A DNA stretch of 64,000 nt from Candidatus Woesearchaeota archaeon (GCA_028818155.1 JAPPOH010000003.1:1-64000); one strand, 5' to 3'. Shown: positions 16,062 to 24,189, numbered from the stretch's first letter. The notes: generated from the letters alone by a model not told the origin. Translations and numbers: made by a program.

Positions 16062-16691
16062 ATGGCAAAATCGTTCTGGGCAGCAAACAAGACATGGCTC
16101 ATCCCAGTCCTCATCGTACTGGGCTTGACTTTCATCGTGATCATGTGGTTTGTCTCAGCATACAACAGCTTGATCATCACACGTGAGAACGTGGATACCC
16201 AGTGGGCAAACGTCGAGACGACCTACCAGCGGAGATTAGACTTAATTCCGAATTTAGTGGAAACCGTTGCTGCGTTCGCTGAGCAAGAAGAATCCGTCTT
16301 CACGCAAGTGACCGCGGCCAGGGCGAAAGTTGGTCAGATTAAACTCTCAACAGATGATCTCAGTGATCCTGCACGATTACGAGCGTTCGCGACGGCACAA
16401 CAAGAGTTGGGCGGCGCATTATCCAAGTTACTCGCCGTCGCAGAACGATATCCTGATCTGAAGAGCGGTGAGAATTTCTTGGCATTGCAAGATCAACTGG
16501 AAGGTACGGAGAATAGAATTTCCGTTGCTCGTAGAGACTTCAACACTGCTGTCCGCTCGTATAACGTGAAAGTACAGCGAATTCCGACAGCACTGGTAGC
16601 CAATATGTTCGGGTTTGACAAGCGAGAGTTCTTCGAAGCTGATGAGGGCGCGGAAGCTGCACCTTCTATTAATCGAGAAGATTTCGCATGA
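16062..16691 (+). CDS. LemA family membrane protein
   Basis: One N-terminal membrane helix (residues 11-33) is followed by the LemA helical domain: SAYNSLIITRENVDTQWANV, then RRLDLIPNLVETV. Family members have a short N-terminal segment outside and a helical bundle; exact function is unclear. ATG 16062 is chosen over upstream ATGs because CCTTAAAAAC at 16031-16040 is 26 nt upstream; this gives 209 residues, normal for the family. It overlaps the next small membrane gene by 4 nt, where other genomes often have a TPM-domain partner. Confidence 0.92.
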   Translation: MAKSFWAANKTWLIPVLIVLGLTFIVIMWFVSAYNSLIITRENVDTQWANVETTYQRRLDLIPNLVETVAAFAEQEESVFTQVTAARAKVGQIKLSTDDLSDPARLRAFATAQQELGGALSKLLAVAERYPDLKSGENFLALQDQLEGTENRISVARRDFNTAVRSYNVKVQRIPTALVANMFGFDKREFFEADEGAEAAPSINREDFA

Positions 16692-16981
16692 ATGACGATC
16701 TCTTATTCGTTCTCTCTGTGACGATTACAACACTTGGGATTATTGCTGTCGCTGGCGTATTGAAGGGATTGTTTCGTGGGAAAGCAACCCTGAAGAAAAA
16801 ACTCTTCTTCTTCCCAGTCTTTATCTTGGGATTACTTGTGTTTGGTGGTGTGACTGCGTTCTTGCAAGGGTTCGTGTATGAGTATTTGCAGCAGAATCTC
16901 GCGACAAGTGTCTCAGGTATGATTATTATTGTGTTGGTCGCCTGGATTTTGTATGATTGGGTACTCTGGAGAAGGCGCTAG
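16688..16981 (+). CDS. Small membrane protein in LemA operon
   Basis: 97 residues with three predicted helices (7-27, 39-60, 75-93) and basic loops (FRGKATLKKK, RRR at the end). ATGA overlap with lemA indicates coupled translation. Family not recognised; a LemA partner is likely from position. Confidence 0.6.
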   Translation: MNDDLLFVLSVTITTLGIIAVAGVLKGLFRGKATLKKKLFFFPVFILGLLVFGGVTAFLQGFVYEYLQQNLATSVSGMIIIVLVAWILYDWVLWRRR

Positions 16982-16999
16982 TTTGTCAAGAAACTTTTT

Positions 17000-17055
17000 T
17001 GTTCATTTTTTAAACAATCGTTACTTATTTAAACAAATGTTCATTTTTTAAACAA
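17000..17055. promoter_or_regulatory. Direct repeats around the TATA box of the MNT gene
   Basis: TGTTCATTTTTTAAACAA occurs at 17000-17017 and again at 17038-17055, a perfect 18-bp direct repeat 38 bp apart that ends exactly at ATG 17056. A third, partial copy (TTATTTAAACAA) in between contains the TATA box. This looks like an autoregulatory operator for the winged-helix MNT protein. Confidence 0.55.
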
Positions 17056-17649
17056 ATGGAGCTTAGCCCACAACAACAAATCATGGATGTTATCTTCACA
17101 TTCCCAACAAAAGGGGTGAGTTTCAGAGAAATTGAAAGAAAAACGTCACTCTCTATAGCAACCGTTGCGAAACACGTACGGAAACTTTCGCTAGAAGGAC
17201 TCGTACGGATTGAAGAACGAACAAATGCACTGTATGTGAAAGGTGAAATTGGCAAGCGATTCAGACAACTCAAACGTGTCAGTAATCTCAGGCAACTCTA
17301 TGAAATAGGGCTCGTACGAGCGCTCGAACGGGCGTATATGCCAGATGCAATCATCCTTTTCGGTTCGTACAGTAAAGGAGAAGATACAGAAGAGAGTGAT
17401 ATTGATATTGCAGTTATTTCTCGGAAATCTTCCGAGTTTGACCGGAAATCTTTCGGAAATATCGTCGAAAGAGACATAAACATTCACATACTTCCACCTG
17501 GAACACGAGTGTTTGCAGCAGCACTGCAGAATGGCATCGTGCTCTCAGGGGAATATGGAATTCAACCACTACATCAAACGAGGAAAGGTGTGAAAAAGAG
17601 CGCCAAGCAAACACTTCGCCGAAGGGCTCGTCAGCAACGCAAAAGATGA
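17056..17649 (+). CDS. Winged-helix MNT nucleotidyltransferase (antitoxin-like)
   Basis: Residues 5-60 form a winged helix (FREIERKTSLSIATVAKHVRKL). Residues 95-160 form a minimal nucleotidyltransferase with ILFGSYSKGE and SDIDIAV, keeping the GS and DxD catalytic motifs. MNT proteins act as antitoxins that AMPylate HEPN toxins (type VII systems). The last about 30 residues, very basic (KQTLRRRARQQRKR), overlap the HEPN reading frame. The start codon is leaderless behind the direct repeats at 17000-17055. Confidence 0.85.
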   Translation: MELSPQQQIMDVIFTFPTKGVSFREIERKTSLSIATVAKHVRKLSLEGLVRIEERTNALYVKGEIGKRFRQLKRVSNLRQLYEIGLVRALERAYMPDAIILFGSYSKGEDTEESDIDIAVISRKSSEFDRKSFGNIVERDINIHILPPGTRVFAAALQNGIVLSGEYGIQPLHQTRKGVKKSAKQTLRRRARQQRKR

Positions 17650-17968
17650 TAAACAAGCAGTTGATCTTTGCAGAAAACACAACGTTCCAAGAACAGTCAC
17701 CTTCAAACAGACGTACAACGCACTGCATACACTGCTCCAAGCATTATTAGCAAGGGATGGATGGAAATCATACTCGCACGAAGCGACTATCCAATATGTG
17801 ATGGAGCAAAAGTATATCACCCGGGAGGACGCACGACAGTTACAACTCTGTCGAGAGTTACGAAACGACATTGCGTACAAAGGTGAACAACCAACGACGA
17901 ATGAAGTCACCGCAATACTTAATTTGCATAAGAAACTCTACACAGAATTGTTACAGGAGTTACAGTGA
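17555..17968 (+). pseudogene. HEPN toxin-like gene with in-frame TGA at codon 13
   Basis: The frame starts MEFNHYIKRGKV at ATG 17555, meets TGA at 17591-17593, then continues open as KRAPSKHFAEGLVSNAKDD to the stop at 17966-17968. The downstream part ends with LCRELRNDIAYKGE, the usual HEPN C-terminal motif region (R..N-D). No good start codon follows the TGA until far downstream. A single substitution at the TGA would give a continuous 137-residue HEPN. Explanations: nonsense mutation of the toxin, readthrough, an indel at the adjacent five-A run that would fuse it to the MNT frame, or a sequencing error. Confidence 0.65.
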
Positions 17969-18652
17969 ACGATACAATATATTGTGAATCGCACGGAACG
18001 CCTTGCTAATTTCTGGATGCTGTATCACAACGCCGACCGGTTCTTTTTCTGTGACGCCGATGATCACTCTGTCTTCGAAGACACCCATACCGACGTGCTC
18101 AAAGCCTTTCACGTTCTTCTTCCTTCCTGGAATAGGGATTGCGTGCTTGCCTGTCTTGATTGATTTGATAAGTATGTTCTTTCGCTTTGCTTCTTGCACA
18201 AACTTTTTGATGAAGGAAGGAAGGGGAAACTGAATGCCAAGACCGTGAATCTTGCTTTTTTCCGGTGCTTTCTGTACTGCTTCCCAGAGCGCATGTTGTA
18301 AGCCATCCCAGCCTTCATAGAGTTCAACGACTGGTTCTGTGACTGGCTGTAATTCTGGGAGAATTTCTTCAACGATAGCCCGTTCTTGTTGTAATCGCTG
18401 CTCCTTCTGATCAATGAAGTCAATGAGTGCGTGTGGTGGCGCTGCGCTGTACGTTCGTACACCGTTCTTGAGAAGTTCTGAAACAAGTCCTTTCTTCTGC
18501 AGCCGTTCTGCGATCTCATACACTTTTGATGAGGAGACACTTGCGTTGCCAGCAATTCTTGTTTTTGTCTGTGGTCCGTGCTTCACGAGTGCTTCGTACA
18601 CCTTGATTTCACCGTCTGTGAGCCCGATTTGTGAGAGTTGTGCAAGTTTCAT
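17960..18652 (-). CDS. TrmB-family transcriptional regulator
   Basis: The N-terminal winged helix LTDGEIKVYEALVKHGPQTK (residues 10-29), with VSSSKVYEIAERLQKKGLV as recognition helix, is typical of TrmB regulators. A coiled segment (residues 80-115) links to a C-terminal effector domain (VELYEGWDGLQHALW...IHGLGIQF...). ATG 18652 is selected because TATATATA at 18673-18682 lies upstream, with a GC-rich palindrome between TATA and start suitable for autoregulation. Ligand unknown; other TrmB proteins sense sugars. The 3' end overlaps the HEPN remnant by 9 nt. Confidence 0.85.
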   Translation of the reverse strand: MKLAQLSQIGLTDGEIKVYEALVKHGPQTKTRIAGNASVSSSKVYEIAERLQKKGLVSELLKNGVRTYSAAPPHALIDFIDQKEQRLQQERAIVEEILPELQPVTEPVVELYEGWDGLQHALWEAVQKAPEKSKIHGLGIQFPLPSFIKKFVQEAKRKNILIKSIKTGKHAIPIPGRKKNVKGFEHVGMGVFEDRVIIGVTEKEPVGVVIQHPEISKAFRAIHNILYRSL

Positions 18653-18654
18653 AA

Positions 18655-18669
18655 GCCCCCTAAGGGGGC
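18655..18669. promoter_or_regulatory. GC-rich palindrome at the TrmB transcription start
   Basis: GCCCCCTAAGGGGGC has 6-bp arms and a 3-bp centre, strikingly GC-rich in an AT-rich promoter. It lies between the TATA box (18673-18683, usable in both directions) and ATG 18652, so a bound regulator would block initiation of trmB. Confidence 0.6.
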
Positions 18670-18705
18670 CACTATATATAAAAGCTTCTCTTAGCTCTCT
18701 TCTGT

Positions 18706-19134
18706 ATGATAGCAATACACTCTGGCCAGCATCGAGAGCTTTCACGTCGTATTACACGTGCGATTCACATACCAAACATAACCTCACTCTATGCTGCTCG
18801 AGATATTATTTCTCTGAAATCAGATACAGCACATCCCCTACTCAGTAACCCTCTCCTCACAGCAGCGAAAGAAAAACCAACAATACAAACTGTATATATT
18901 ACTGAGAATCAAAGAACACCGCTAGAAGCAGAAGCAATCAGAGAACAGGTAGGGGATACTTGTGTGCTTTTGCAGGATGTAAACATAGAAGAGAGCGCAA
19001 TCAATATTGCGAAGCACATTCGAGAGCAATATTGTCAATTCAGGACTCCGGATGCAAACGCTTTTTGTGTGAGCAACCTTCGTATTGGTGAAGCACACAC
19101 TCACTACCAACTTGGGATGTTTAGAATATCATAA
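18706..19134 (+). CDS. Hypothetical protein, 142 aa
   Basis: Family not recognised. Alpha/beta-looking soluble protein with basic N-terminus (MIAIHSGQHRELSRR). Leaderless ATG 18706 uses the same TATATATAAAA box (18673-18683) as the divergent TrmB gene, so the TrmB palindrome could affect both. Confidence 0.6.
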   Translation: MIAIHSGQHRELSRRITRAIHIPNITSLYAARDIISLKSDTAHPLLSNPLLTAAKEKPTIQTVYITENQRTPLEAEAIREQVGDTCVLLQDVNIEESAINIAKHIREQYCQFRTPDANAFCVSNLRIGEAHTHYQLGMFRIS

Positions 19135-19142
19135 TCAGTATT

Positions 19143-19850
19143 TCAACACAACCGCCGAACAAACGTTAAGAACGCTGTATGGCCAATCGCTGCATTGACT
19201 GGACGCACGGCTTTCCCTTTGATCTTCCAATTCCTATCCATGAGCTCGACTGTTTTCTCGTGCAGGAATTCTTTTGGGAGATTGTTTACAAATTCTGCAG
19301 CTTGTGTGATAGAAGGAGTATACGCAACAATATGTCCGCCAACTTTGACCGATTTCATTGTCTTGTATGCGCGCCACGGTTCGGGAACGTCTAAGAGGAA
19401 CACATCCGCTGTCTTGATTGGTGCTTTTTCGTAGATATCCCCTTCTTTCAATGTTACATTCTTGATACTAAGCTTCTGCAAATTCTCTTTCACAATCGCA
19501 ATGTTCTCTTTCTCAATCTCAACAGAATACACTTTCTTACAAACACGAGCGAGCGCAACAGTCGCACCGCCGGAACCCGCGCCGGATTCGAGGACAACTG
19601 ACTCTTTCCCGAGGCAACAATACCCGATGATATAGCCAATATCCTTCTGTGTGATGATTTGCGCTTTCCGCTTGAGTTTCATATCAACAACGGAAGCGGG
19701 AATCACAACAAAATCATGGCCATGCAAGGAAAATGATCCCTTCTTCAATTTCGATTTCGGAATCACACCATACTGCATGTGAAAATCTTCTTTCGGATTC
19801 TTGATAAGCCAGCGCTTCTGCTTCTCATTGCGCTTGTAGAGGATGAACAT
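19143..19850 (-). CDS. trmI: tRNA (adenine-N1)-methyltransferase TrmI
   Basis: Methylates adenosine 57/58 in the tRNA T-loop. The N-terminal small domain (YGVIPKSKLKKGSFSLHGHD) is followed by a Rossmann methyltransferase with VVLESGAGSGGATVALAR (SAM loop) near residues 90-107, acidic EIEKEN, and the catalytic DVFLLDVPEPW motif near 148-158. 235 residues is usual for archaeal TrmI. CTTATAAAAG at 19872-19881 serves as its TATA on the minus strand. Confidence 0.93.
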   Translation of the reverse strand: MFILYKRNEKQKRWLIKNPKEDFHMQYGVIPKSKLKKGSFSLHGHDFVVIPASVVDMKLKRKAQIITQKDIGYIIGYCCLGKESVVLESGAGSGGATVALARVCKKVYSVEIEKENIAIVKENLQKLSIKNVTLKEGDIYEKAPIKTADVFLLDVPEPWRAYKTMKSVKVGGHIVAYTPSITQAAEFVNNLPKEFLHEKTVELMDRNWKIKGKAVRPVNAAIGHTAFLTFVRRLC

Positions 19851-19915
19851 AGTTCGAGGAGCACGGAGTCCCTTATAAAAGTAAAGGATAAAAATGGCGC
19901 GAGAATCGCGAAAGT

Positions 19916-20185
19916 ATGTACTTTGACATGGAACATGCTGCCGCTTTTAATGATTATATGCACGATCTCAATGTGCCAAACAGACAGGTAGAAGGACAAC
20001 AACTTATGAGACAGCTTCTTACCAGACAGACAACTGCTACTAGGAGCTCTCTCAGTTTTGTCATGGAAAGTGTCAAACCTGAAGGAGTTAAAGTAAGTCC
20101 TCGTATCACAGAAAGCGAGGTCGATAATGCTAGGGACTTGCTTGAAGGTTTATTTGATCTACTTTCTCCAGGACATCGTAAATAG
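19916..20185 (+). CDS. Hypothetical small protein, 89 aa
   Basis: No family recognised. Mostly helical, with QLLTRQTTATRSSL in the middle. A plus-strand TATA (19871-19880), shared with divergent trmI, would start transcription near 19900, leaving a short leader. The end overlaps the convergent HAD gene by 56 nt, which lowers confidence. Confidence 0.45.
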   Translation: MYFDMEHAAAFNDYMHDLNVPNRQVEGQQLMRQLLTRQTTATRSSLSFVMESVKPEGVKVSPRITESEVDNARDLLEGLFDLLSPGHRK

Positions 20186-20801
20186 TCTCGCAAAACGCAT
20201 CTACGTGCTCATGTTCATGTGCTTCTGCGGAAACCCACACCGTTTTCATACCGATGTTCTTCGCTGGGATCAAATCTTTCTTGAGACTATCGCCAACGTA
20301 CACACACTCTTCTGGAGCAACGCCAGCAAGAGCAACAGCTTTCTCGAATGGCTCAGGATACGGCTTACTCTTTGTAACCTTGTCCGCTGTAACCAAGTAA
20401 GAAAACTGCTCTTTAGGAACGCCCAGCGCATCGAGGATTGCGAGGAAGTTCTTCTCAAGAATATTTGTGATGACACCGAGCTTGTAGCTCGCTGCAAGTG
20501 ATGCAATCATCTGTTGAAGGCGCTCATCTTTCTGTAAGAAATTTCTCGGGTCAATTTCAGCCACCCACTCGAGATTTGTCATGCGATCCACGCCAAACTC
20601 TGCCATGATGAACACGCCTGACGGATGCGACATTGTTTTCTTGAGCTCTTCTTTCTTCGCTTTGTACTTCGCTGTTGCTTCTGCAAGTGATATACCAAGT
20701 TTTTCTGCAAGGCGTTTGTACTTATTCACTTTGAACGCGTTTCCAAACTCGTCATTATGATAGAGCGTGTCAGACGTATCGAAGAATATCACTTGCACCA
20801 T
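20130..20801 (-). CDS. HAD-superfamily hydrolase, haloacid-dehalogenase-like
   Basis: Motif I is VIFFDTSDTL at residues 4-13: the nucleophile Asp is present but the usual Asp two positions later is Ser, so the standard phosphatase acid/base is altered. Motif II lies at GVITN, motif III Lys in KSKPYPEPFEKA, and motif IV in CVYVGDSLKKDLIPAKNIG. The cap is helical (subfamily IA). ATG 20801 follows a TATATAATG-type box at 20823-20831. Substrate unknown. Confidence 0.88.
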   Translation of the reverse strand: MVQVIFFDTSDTLYHNDEFGNAFKVNKYKRLAEKLGISLAEATAKYKAKKEELKKTMSHPSGVFIMAEFGVDRMTNLEWVAEIDPRNFLQKDERLQQMIASLAASYKLGVITNILEKNFLAILDALGVPKEQFSYLVTADKVTKSKPYPEPFEKAVALAGVAPEECVYVGDSLKKDLIPAKNIGMKTVWVSAEAHEHEHVDAFCETIYDVLEKVDQINLQASP

Positions 20802-20876
20802 GCGAAAAGTGAACAAATTCTGCTATATAATGATATGTGGAGAACCTTTATAAGCCACTCATCGTGCTCAATTCTT

Positions 20877-21578
20877 ATGAATGTGATCATTCCCGTCGCT
20901 GGTCGGGGCGAACGACTCAGACCGTTAACAGATACAACACCAAAACCTTTGCTTGAAGTGGCAGGAAAACCTATCTTAGATCACATCATGGACAAGATTC
21001 TGCCATTAAACCCGTCAGAAGTCATCTTTGTCACAGGACACTTGAAAGAACAGATTGAAGAGTACGCGAAGAAGTTCCCGAACGCACGGTGCATCGAACA
21101 GCAAGAGCAGCGCGGCACGGCAGATGCTGTTTGGACAGCAAAAGATGCGCTGACAGAAGATGTCTTGGTTGACTTTGGCGATACAATCTTTGACGCAGAC
21201 CTCTCAGTAATTGAAAATTGCCAAGATGACGCGATCATCTGGGTGAAAGAAGTTGATAACCCAGAGCGCTTTGGTGTGATCGTAACAGATGACCAGGGTT
21301 ACATGACAACCATGGTGGAAAAGCCAAAAGAGTTCGTGAGCAACTTAGCGAATATCGGCCTCTACTACATCAAAAACCACGAACTCTTCAAAGGAGCAGT
21401 CCAACACACGATAGAACACCATGAGGGCAAGGGAGAAATGTACCTCACAGACGCGTTCCAGTACATGGTGGACAAGGGCGCGAATATCAAACCACTCCCA
21501 GTCAAGGGCTGGTACGACTGTGGGACGAAGGAAGATCTAGAGAAGACGGATACAATCCTACGGACGCGAAATTCGTGA
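20877..21578 (+). CDS. Sugar-phosphate nucleotidyltransferase
   Basis: NTP_transferase family enzyme making NDP-sugars from NTP and sugar-1-phosphate. The signature IIPVAGRGERLRPLTDTTPK is at residues 4-23, with the catalytic Arg/Lys. The metal-binding VDFGDTIFD and EKPKE motifs follow, and GWYDCGTKEDL is near the end. No C-terminal left-handed beta-helix, so 233 residues is a core-only form (glucose-1-phosphate uridylyl- or thymidylyltransferase-like). CTTTATAAG at 20847-20855 sets start ATG 20877. No glycan genes adjoin it. Confidence 0.9.
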   Translation: MNVIIPVAGRGERLRPLTDTTPKPLLEVAGKPILDHIMDKILPLNPSEVIFVTGHLKEQIEEYAKKFPNARCIEQQEQRGTADAVWTAKDALTEDVLVDFGDTIFDADLSVIENCQDDAIIWVKEVDNPERFGVIVTDDQGYMTTMVEKPKEFVSNLANIGLYYIKNHELFKGAVQHTIEHHEGKGEMYLTDAFQYMVDKGANIKPLPVKGWYDCGTKEDLEKTDTILRTRNS

Positions 21579-22166
21579 TATCTTTTCTGCAGTATTGAAC
21601 TGCGCTAGTGTTCCAGAATCATACAGTTTGGGGCGATTGTGATACGATGAATCTTTAGTAAAAAATCTGCCGAATCCTGTAATGATATTGCTTGCGAATC
21701 TCTCGTTGCCAAGGAGAAAAATCTCTGCTTCTTTTCCTTGGAGGCCGAATCCTCGCAGAGCTTGCAGCGCAATTCTCGTTGACGAGACTACACCTGCATT
21801 TGTTATATAATCATTTCCTACTGGTTGAACTGGATCGAATTCGCACATTTCGACCACACGACCTGTACTCCATGTTTTGCCTGTAGTGAACGTGCTAGGT
21901 GGTTTGCTGTACATTCGCTTAAAGCCACTATATGGTCCGAAACGCAGCTGCCATTCGAGTTTTTCTATACGATTTGATGGGCGGTCAGAAGATCTATTTC
22001 TTGGTCTTTTAAGAGCTGGATCATATCGCACAAGTCTGATTCCTGTTGAACGAAAATTCATTTCTCGTGCTGCAGCAGTTATATGTGTGAATGCAGTTTC
22101 AAGGTCCTCTGCTTCTTTGGCAGCAGGAGCTATGTAGACGAATATGTGTCTCGGCACGTTATGCAT
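21558..22166 (-). CDS. Hypothetical protein, 202 aa
   Basis: Family not recognised. I place the start at ATG 22166 (MHNVPRHIFVYIAP) because TTTAAAAA at 22188-22195 is 26 nt upstream. The protein begins with a beta-alpha unit (HIFVYIAPAAKEAEDLETAF), has a basic middle (KRPRNRSSDRPSNRIEK), and ends with alternating Gly/Phe-rich segments. It converges with the nucleotidyltransferase, overlapping by 21 nt. Confidence 0.55.
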   Translation of the reverse strand: MHNVPRHIFVYIAPAAKEAEDLETAFTHITAAAREMNFRSTGIRLVRYDPALKRPRNRSSDRPSNRIEKLEWQLRFGPYSGFKRMYSKPPSTFTTGKTWSTGRVVEMCEFDPVQPVGNDYITNAGVVSSTRIALQALRGFGLQGKEAEIFLLGNERFASNIITGFGRFFTKDSSYHNRPKLYDSGTLAQFNTAEKISRISRP

Positions 22167-22277
22167 ATGTGCAAGAATCGCCATGGCTTTAAAAAACTTT
22201 TTAGGATAACCACTCAAAAATAAGAACACCAACATGTTTTTATATTCTTTAAAAATACCTCCGTCGGGTGGATAACC

Positions 22278-22886
22278 ATGGCACACGAAGTTCCGAAATT
22301 ACCATATGACTATGACGCGTTAGAACCGCACATTGACAAAGAAACGATGCAGTTGCACCACGACAAGCACCACCAGGTGTACGTGGACAACCTCAACAAC
22401 GCATTGAAAAATCACGCAGAACTGCAAGCAAAGCCTGTTGAAGAACTGTTACGGTATTTCAAAGACCTGCCAGCAGAAATCAAAACAGCTGTGAGAAACC
22501 ACGGTGGTGGGCACGCGAATCACAGTCTCTTCTGGGAAATTCTCAAGAAAGATGTGCCTGCTGAAGGAGACGTCGTTGAAGCGATCAAGAAGAAATTCGG
22601 CTCCATGGAGAAATTCAAGGAAGATTTCACGAAAGCGGCAATGACACAATTCGGCAGCGGCTGGGCTTGGCTCATCGTCGATGATATCGGCGAATTGCAA
22701 GTGATTAACCTACCGAACCAAGACTCGCCTTTACGACAGAATTGGACGCCGATCCTTGGATTGGACGTTTGGGAACACTCGTACTATAAAAAATATGGCC
22801 CGGCACGCGCTTCATATGTGGAAGCGTTCTGGAACGTCGTGAACTGGGAAGCTGTCGATGAAAAGTTCAAGGCGGCGAAAGGATGA
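22278..22886 (+). CDS. sod: Superoxide dismutase, Fe/Mn type
   Basis: Dismutates superoxide to oxygen and peroxide. The four metal ligands are visible: His in MQLHHDKHHQ, His in GGHANHSLFW, Asp and His in LDVWEHSYYKKYG. The N-terminal helical hairpin and C-terminal alpha/beta domain are complete at 202 residues. Cytoplasmic, no signal. TTTAAAAATA at 22249-22258 sets ATG 22278. It implies exposure to oxygen or redox stress. Confidence 0.97.
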   Translation: MAHEVPKLPYDYDALEPHIDKETMQLHHDKHHQVYVDNLNNALKNHAELQAKPVEELLRYFKDLPAEIKTAVRNHGGGHANHSLFWEILKKDVPAEGDVVEAIKKKFGSMEKFKEDFTKAAMTQFGSGWAWLIVDDIGELQVINLPNQDSPLRQNWTPILGLDVWEHSYYKKYGPARASYVEAFWNVVNWEAVDEKFKAAKG

Positions 22887-23098
22887 GAATGGTCCCTCAT
22901 GTACTGCCGAAAATTGCACGTATTGCAGCTGGACTCAGTCTCATTTGTGGTGCAATGTATATAGCAAAAGAGAATCTTGCAATGGTACGAGAAGTACGTG
23001 CTGAGCGACCAAAATTACAGGAGCGAAGTGATCAACTGCATTTCTTGAATGAACGAGCGGGGCTGTCGTATAATCCCCACACACAACTCTACCACTAA
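22883..23098 (+). CDS. Small single-pass membrane protein
   Basis: 71 residues overlapping sod by 4 nt (ATGA). One hydrophobic helix (ARIAAGLSLICGAMYIA) is followed by a charged helical tail. Family not recognised. Its stop overlaps the convergent mazF end by 4 nt. Confidence 0.55.
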   Translation: MRMVPHVLPKIARIAAGLSLICGAMYIAKENLAMVREVRAERPKLQERSDQLHFLNERAGLSYNPHTQLYH

Positions 23099-23421
23099 AC
23101 AAGCGCTCGAAATTTCTTTTTTACTTCTTCCATTGTTTCTTTTTTAAGACTTCCAAGACGTTTCCGGATAATACGCTTCTCCAGTGTGAAGAGTTTATCA
23201 ACTTGTATTCTACTCTTGACAGGAAGCATTCCATGCTTAAGGTTTCTCACAATAACTGCGTTTTTATTTTGTCTCAGCTTCGACGTCATACCACACGTCA
23301 CGAGGTCACCCGAGCAACTCTCAGAGAGCACAAGCACAGGTCGATGCTTGGACTGTGCAAGGTTGGTGAACGGAAATGGAGCGATAAGAACGTCCCCTTG
23401 TTTATACTGTGTCCCAGATAT
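23095..23421 (-). CDS. MazF/PemK-family toxin
   Basis: mRNA-interferase fold: GDVLIAPFPFTN near residues 10-21 and KHRPVLVLSE near 26-35 are the family signatures, followed by SRIQVDKLFTLEKRIIRKRLG. 108 residues from ATG 23421, which overlaps the AbrB antitoxin stop by 20 nt; order antitoxin-toxin. Confidence 0.92.
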   Translation of the reverse strand: MSGTQYKQGDVLIAPFPFTNLAQSKHRPVLVLSESCSGDLVTCGMTSKLRQNKNAVIVRNLKHGMLPVKSRIQVDKLFTLEKRIIRKRLGSLKKETMEEVKKKFRALV

Positions 23422-23677
23422 CATCTTCTTTCCCTCCCCAGAGTTTGCGTGCGACAGCTTCGCTGTGTTTAACAAGATCACTAAAATCATCCTCAATCTT
23501 CCGAATGAGAATCGTGTCTTTCGTGTTGATAATTAGCACATCTTCGTTGATATTCAGGCCAAGTTCTTCTCGCATTTTCTTGGGAAGAAGAATTTGCCCT
23601 TTTCCTGTTATTTTTCCTATTTTTGCCGGCATAGCAAAAGTAAGGATTTCATTACTTTTATAGGTTGTGGTTTCCAT
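23402..23677 (-). CDS. AbrB/MazE-type antitoxin
   Basis: A SpoVT-AbrB swapped-hairpin domain: ITGKGQILLPKKMREELGLN, then EDVLIINTKDTILIRKI. The C-terminal tail (ARKLWGGKEDDIWDTV) probably covers the toxin. The start at ATG 23677 follows a TTTATATTG box (23700-23708). A 60-bp repeat shared with the neighbouring RelE operon lies just upstream of that box. Confidence 0.88.
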   Translation of the reverse strand: METTTYKSNEILTFAMPAKIGKITGKGQILLPKKMREELGLNINEDVLIINTKDTILIRKIEDDFSDLVKHSEAVARKLWGGKEDDIWDTV

Positions 23678-23710
23678 TTTCTCGAGGAAAACATACTGCA
23701 ATATAAACCT

Positions 23711-23771
23711 TACGCGTACGTGACCAGTGGCATTTCTCCAATTTAGCGACCAGAAGCAATATGTCCAGTGG
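23711..23771. repeat. Upstream repeat, copy A (AbrB/MazF promoter)
   Basis: Aligned with 24538-24597, the first 45 positions match at 35 and the final decamer TGTCCAGTGG is identical, with a 1-nt gap between. Each copy begins TACGCG and holds two copies of TGWCCAGTGG about 40 bp apart. Copy A abuts the minus-strand TATA box of the AbrB gene. Confidence 0.7.
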
Positions 23772-23856
23772 GTTGGCAGAGCTCCAAAACTATCCAGAAT
23801 TCCCGTACTTTTTCCCAAGTATCATCCTCTTTCACTCAACGTTTGCACAACATCAA

Positions 23857-24189
23857 TCAATATTTGAAGCGTTTCTCGTACGTTTTGTGGTTGAGCCATT
23901 CGAGAACAATAGATACAACAATAACTTCCTGGTTCTCGATAGTGTAGAGGAGCCTCCATCCGTTCGGTAGATCGTACTTCCACAAATTGCGAATATTGTA
24001 TTTCTTATACTCTTTCGGAATCAGGCGCTTCTGCACTTGTATACCGCAGAACGCATTGTTCTCGATATCATTGAATGCTCGAACGATCCACGTAAAGAGT
24101 TTTTTCTTCTCCGCAGTACCTGTTGGCAGTGCTTCAAATGCTGTTTGTGTCTTTCGATCATAGAATCGAATATGTGAAGCAAGTTTCAT
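23857..24189 (-). CDS. RelE/ParE-type toxin
   Basis: Compact ribosome-dependent RNase-like fold: helices at the N-terminus (TAEKKKLFTWIVRAFNDIEN), then RLIPKEYKKYNIRNLWKYDL followed by NGWRLLYTI, and VIVVSIVLEWLNHKTYEKRF at the end, matching RelE-family spacing including the C-terminal H..Y. It is preceded by a small partner gene with a 4-nt overlap, so the order is antitoxin then toxin. Confidence 0.85.
   Translation of the reverse strand: MKLASHIRFYDRKTQTAFEALPTGTAEKKKLFTWIVRAFNDIENNAFCGIQVQKRLIPKEYKKYNIRNLWKYDLPNGWRLLYTIENQEVIVVSIVLEWLNHKTYEKRFKY

Noticed and set aside
20130..20801. HAD protein as the missing histidinol-phosphate phosphatase
   Set aside because: Its motif I lacks the second Asp needed for ordinary phosphatases, and it is far from the his operon.
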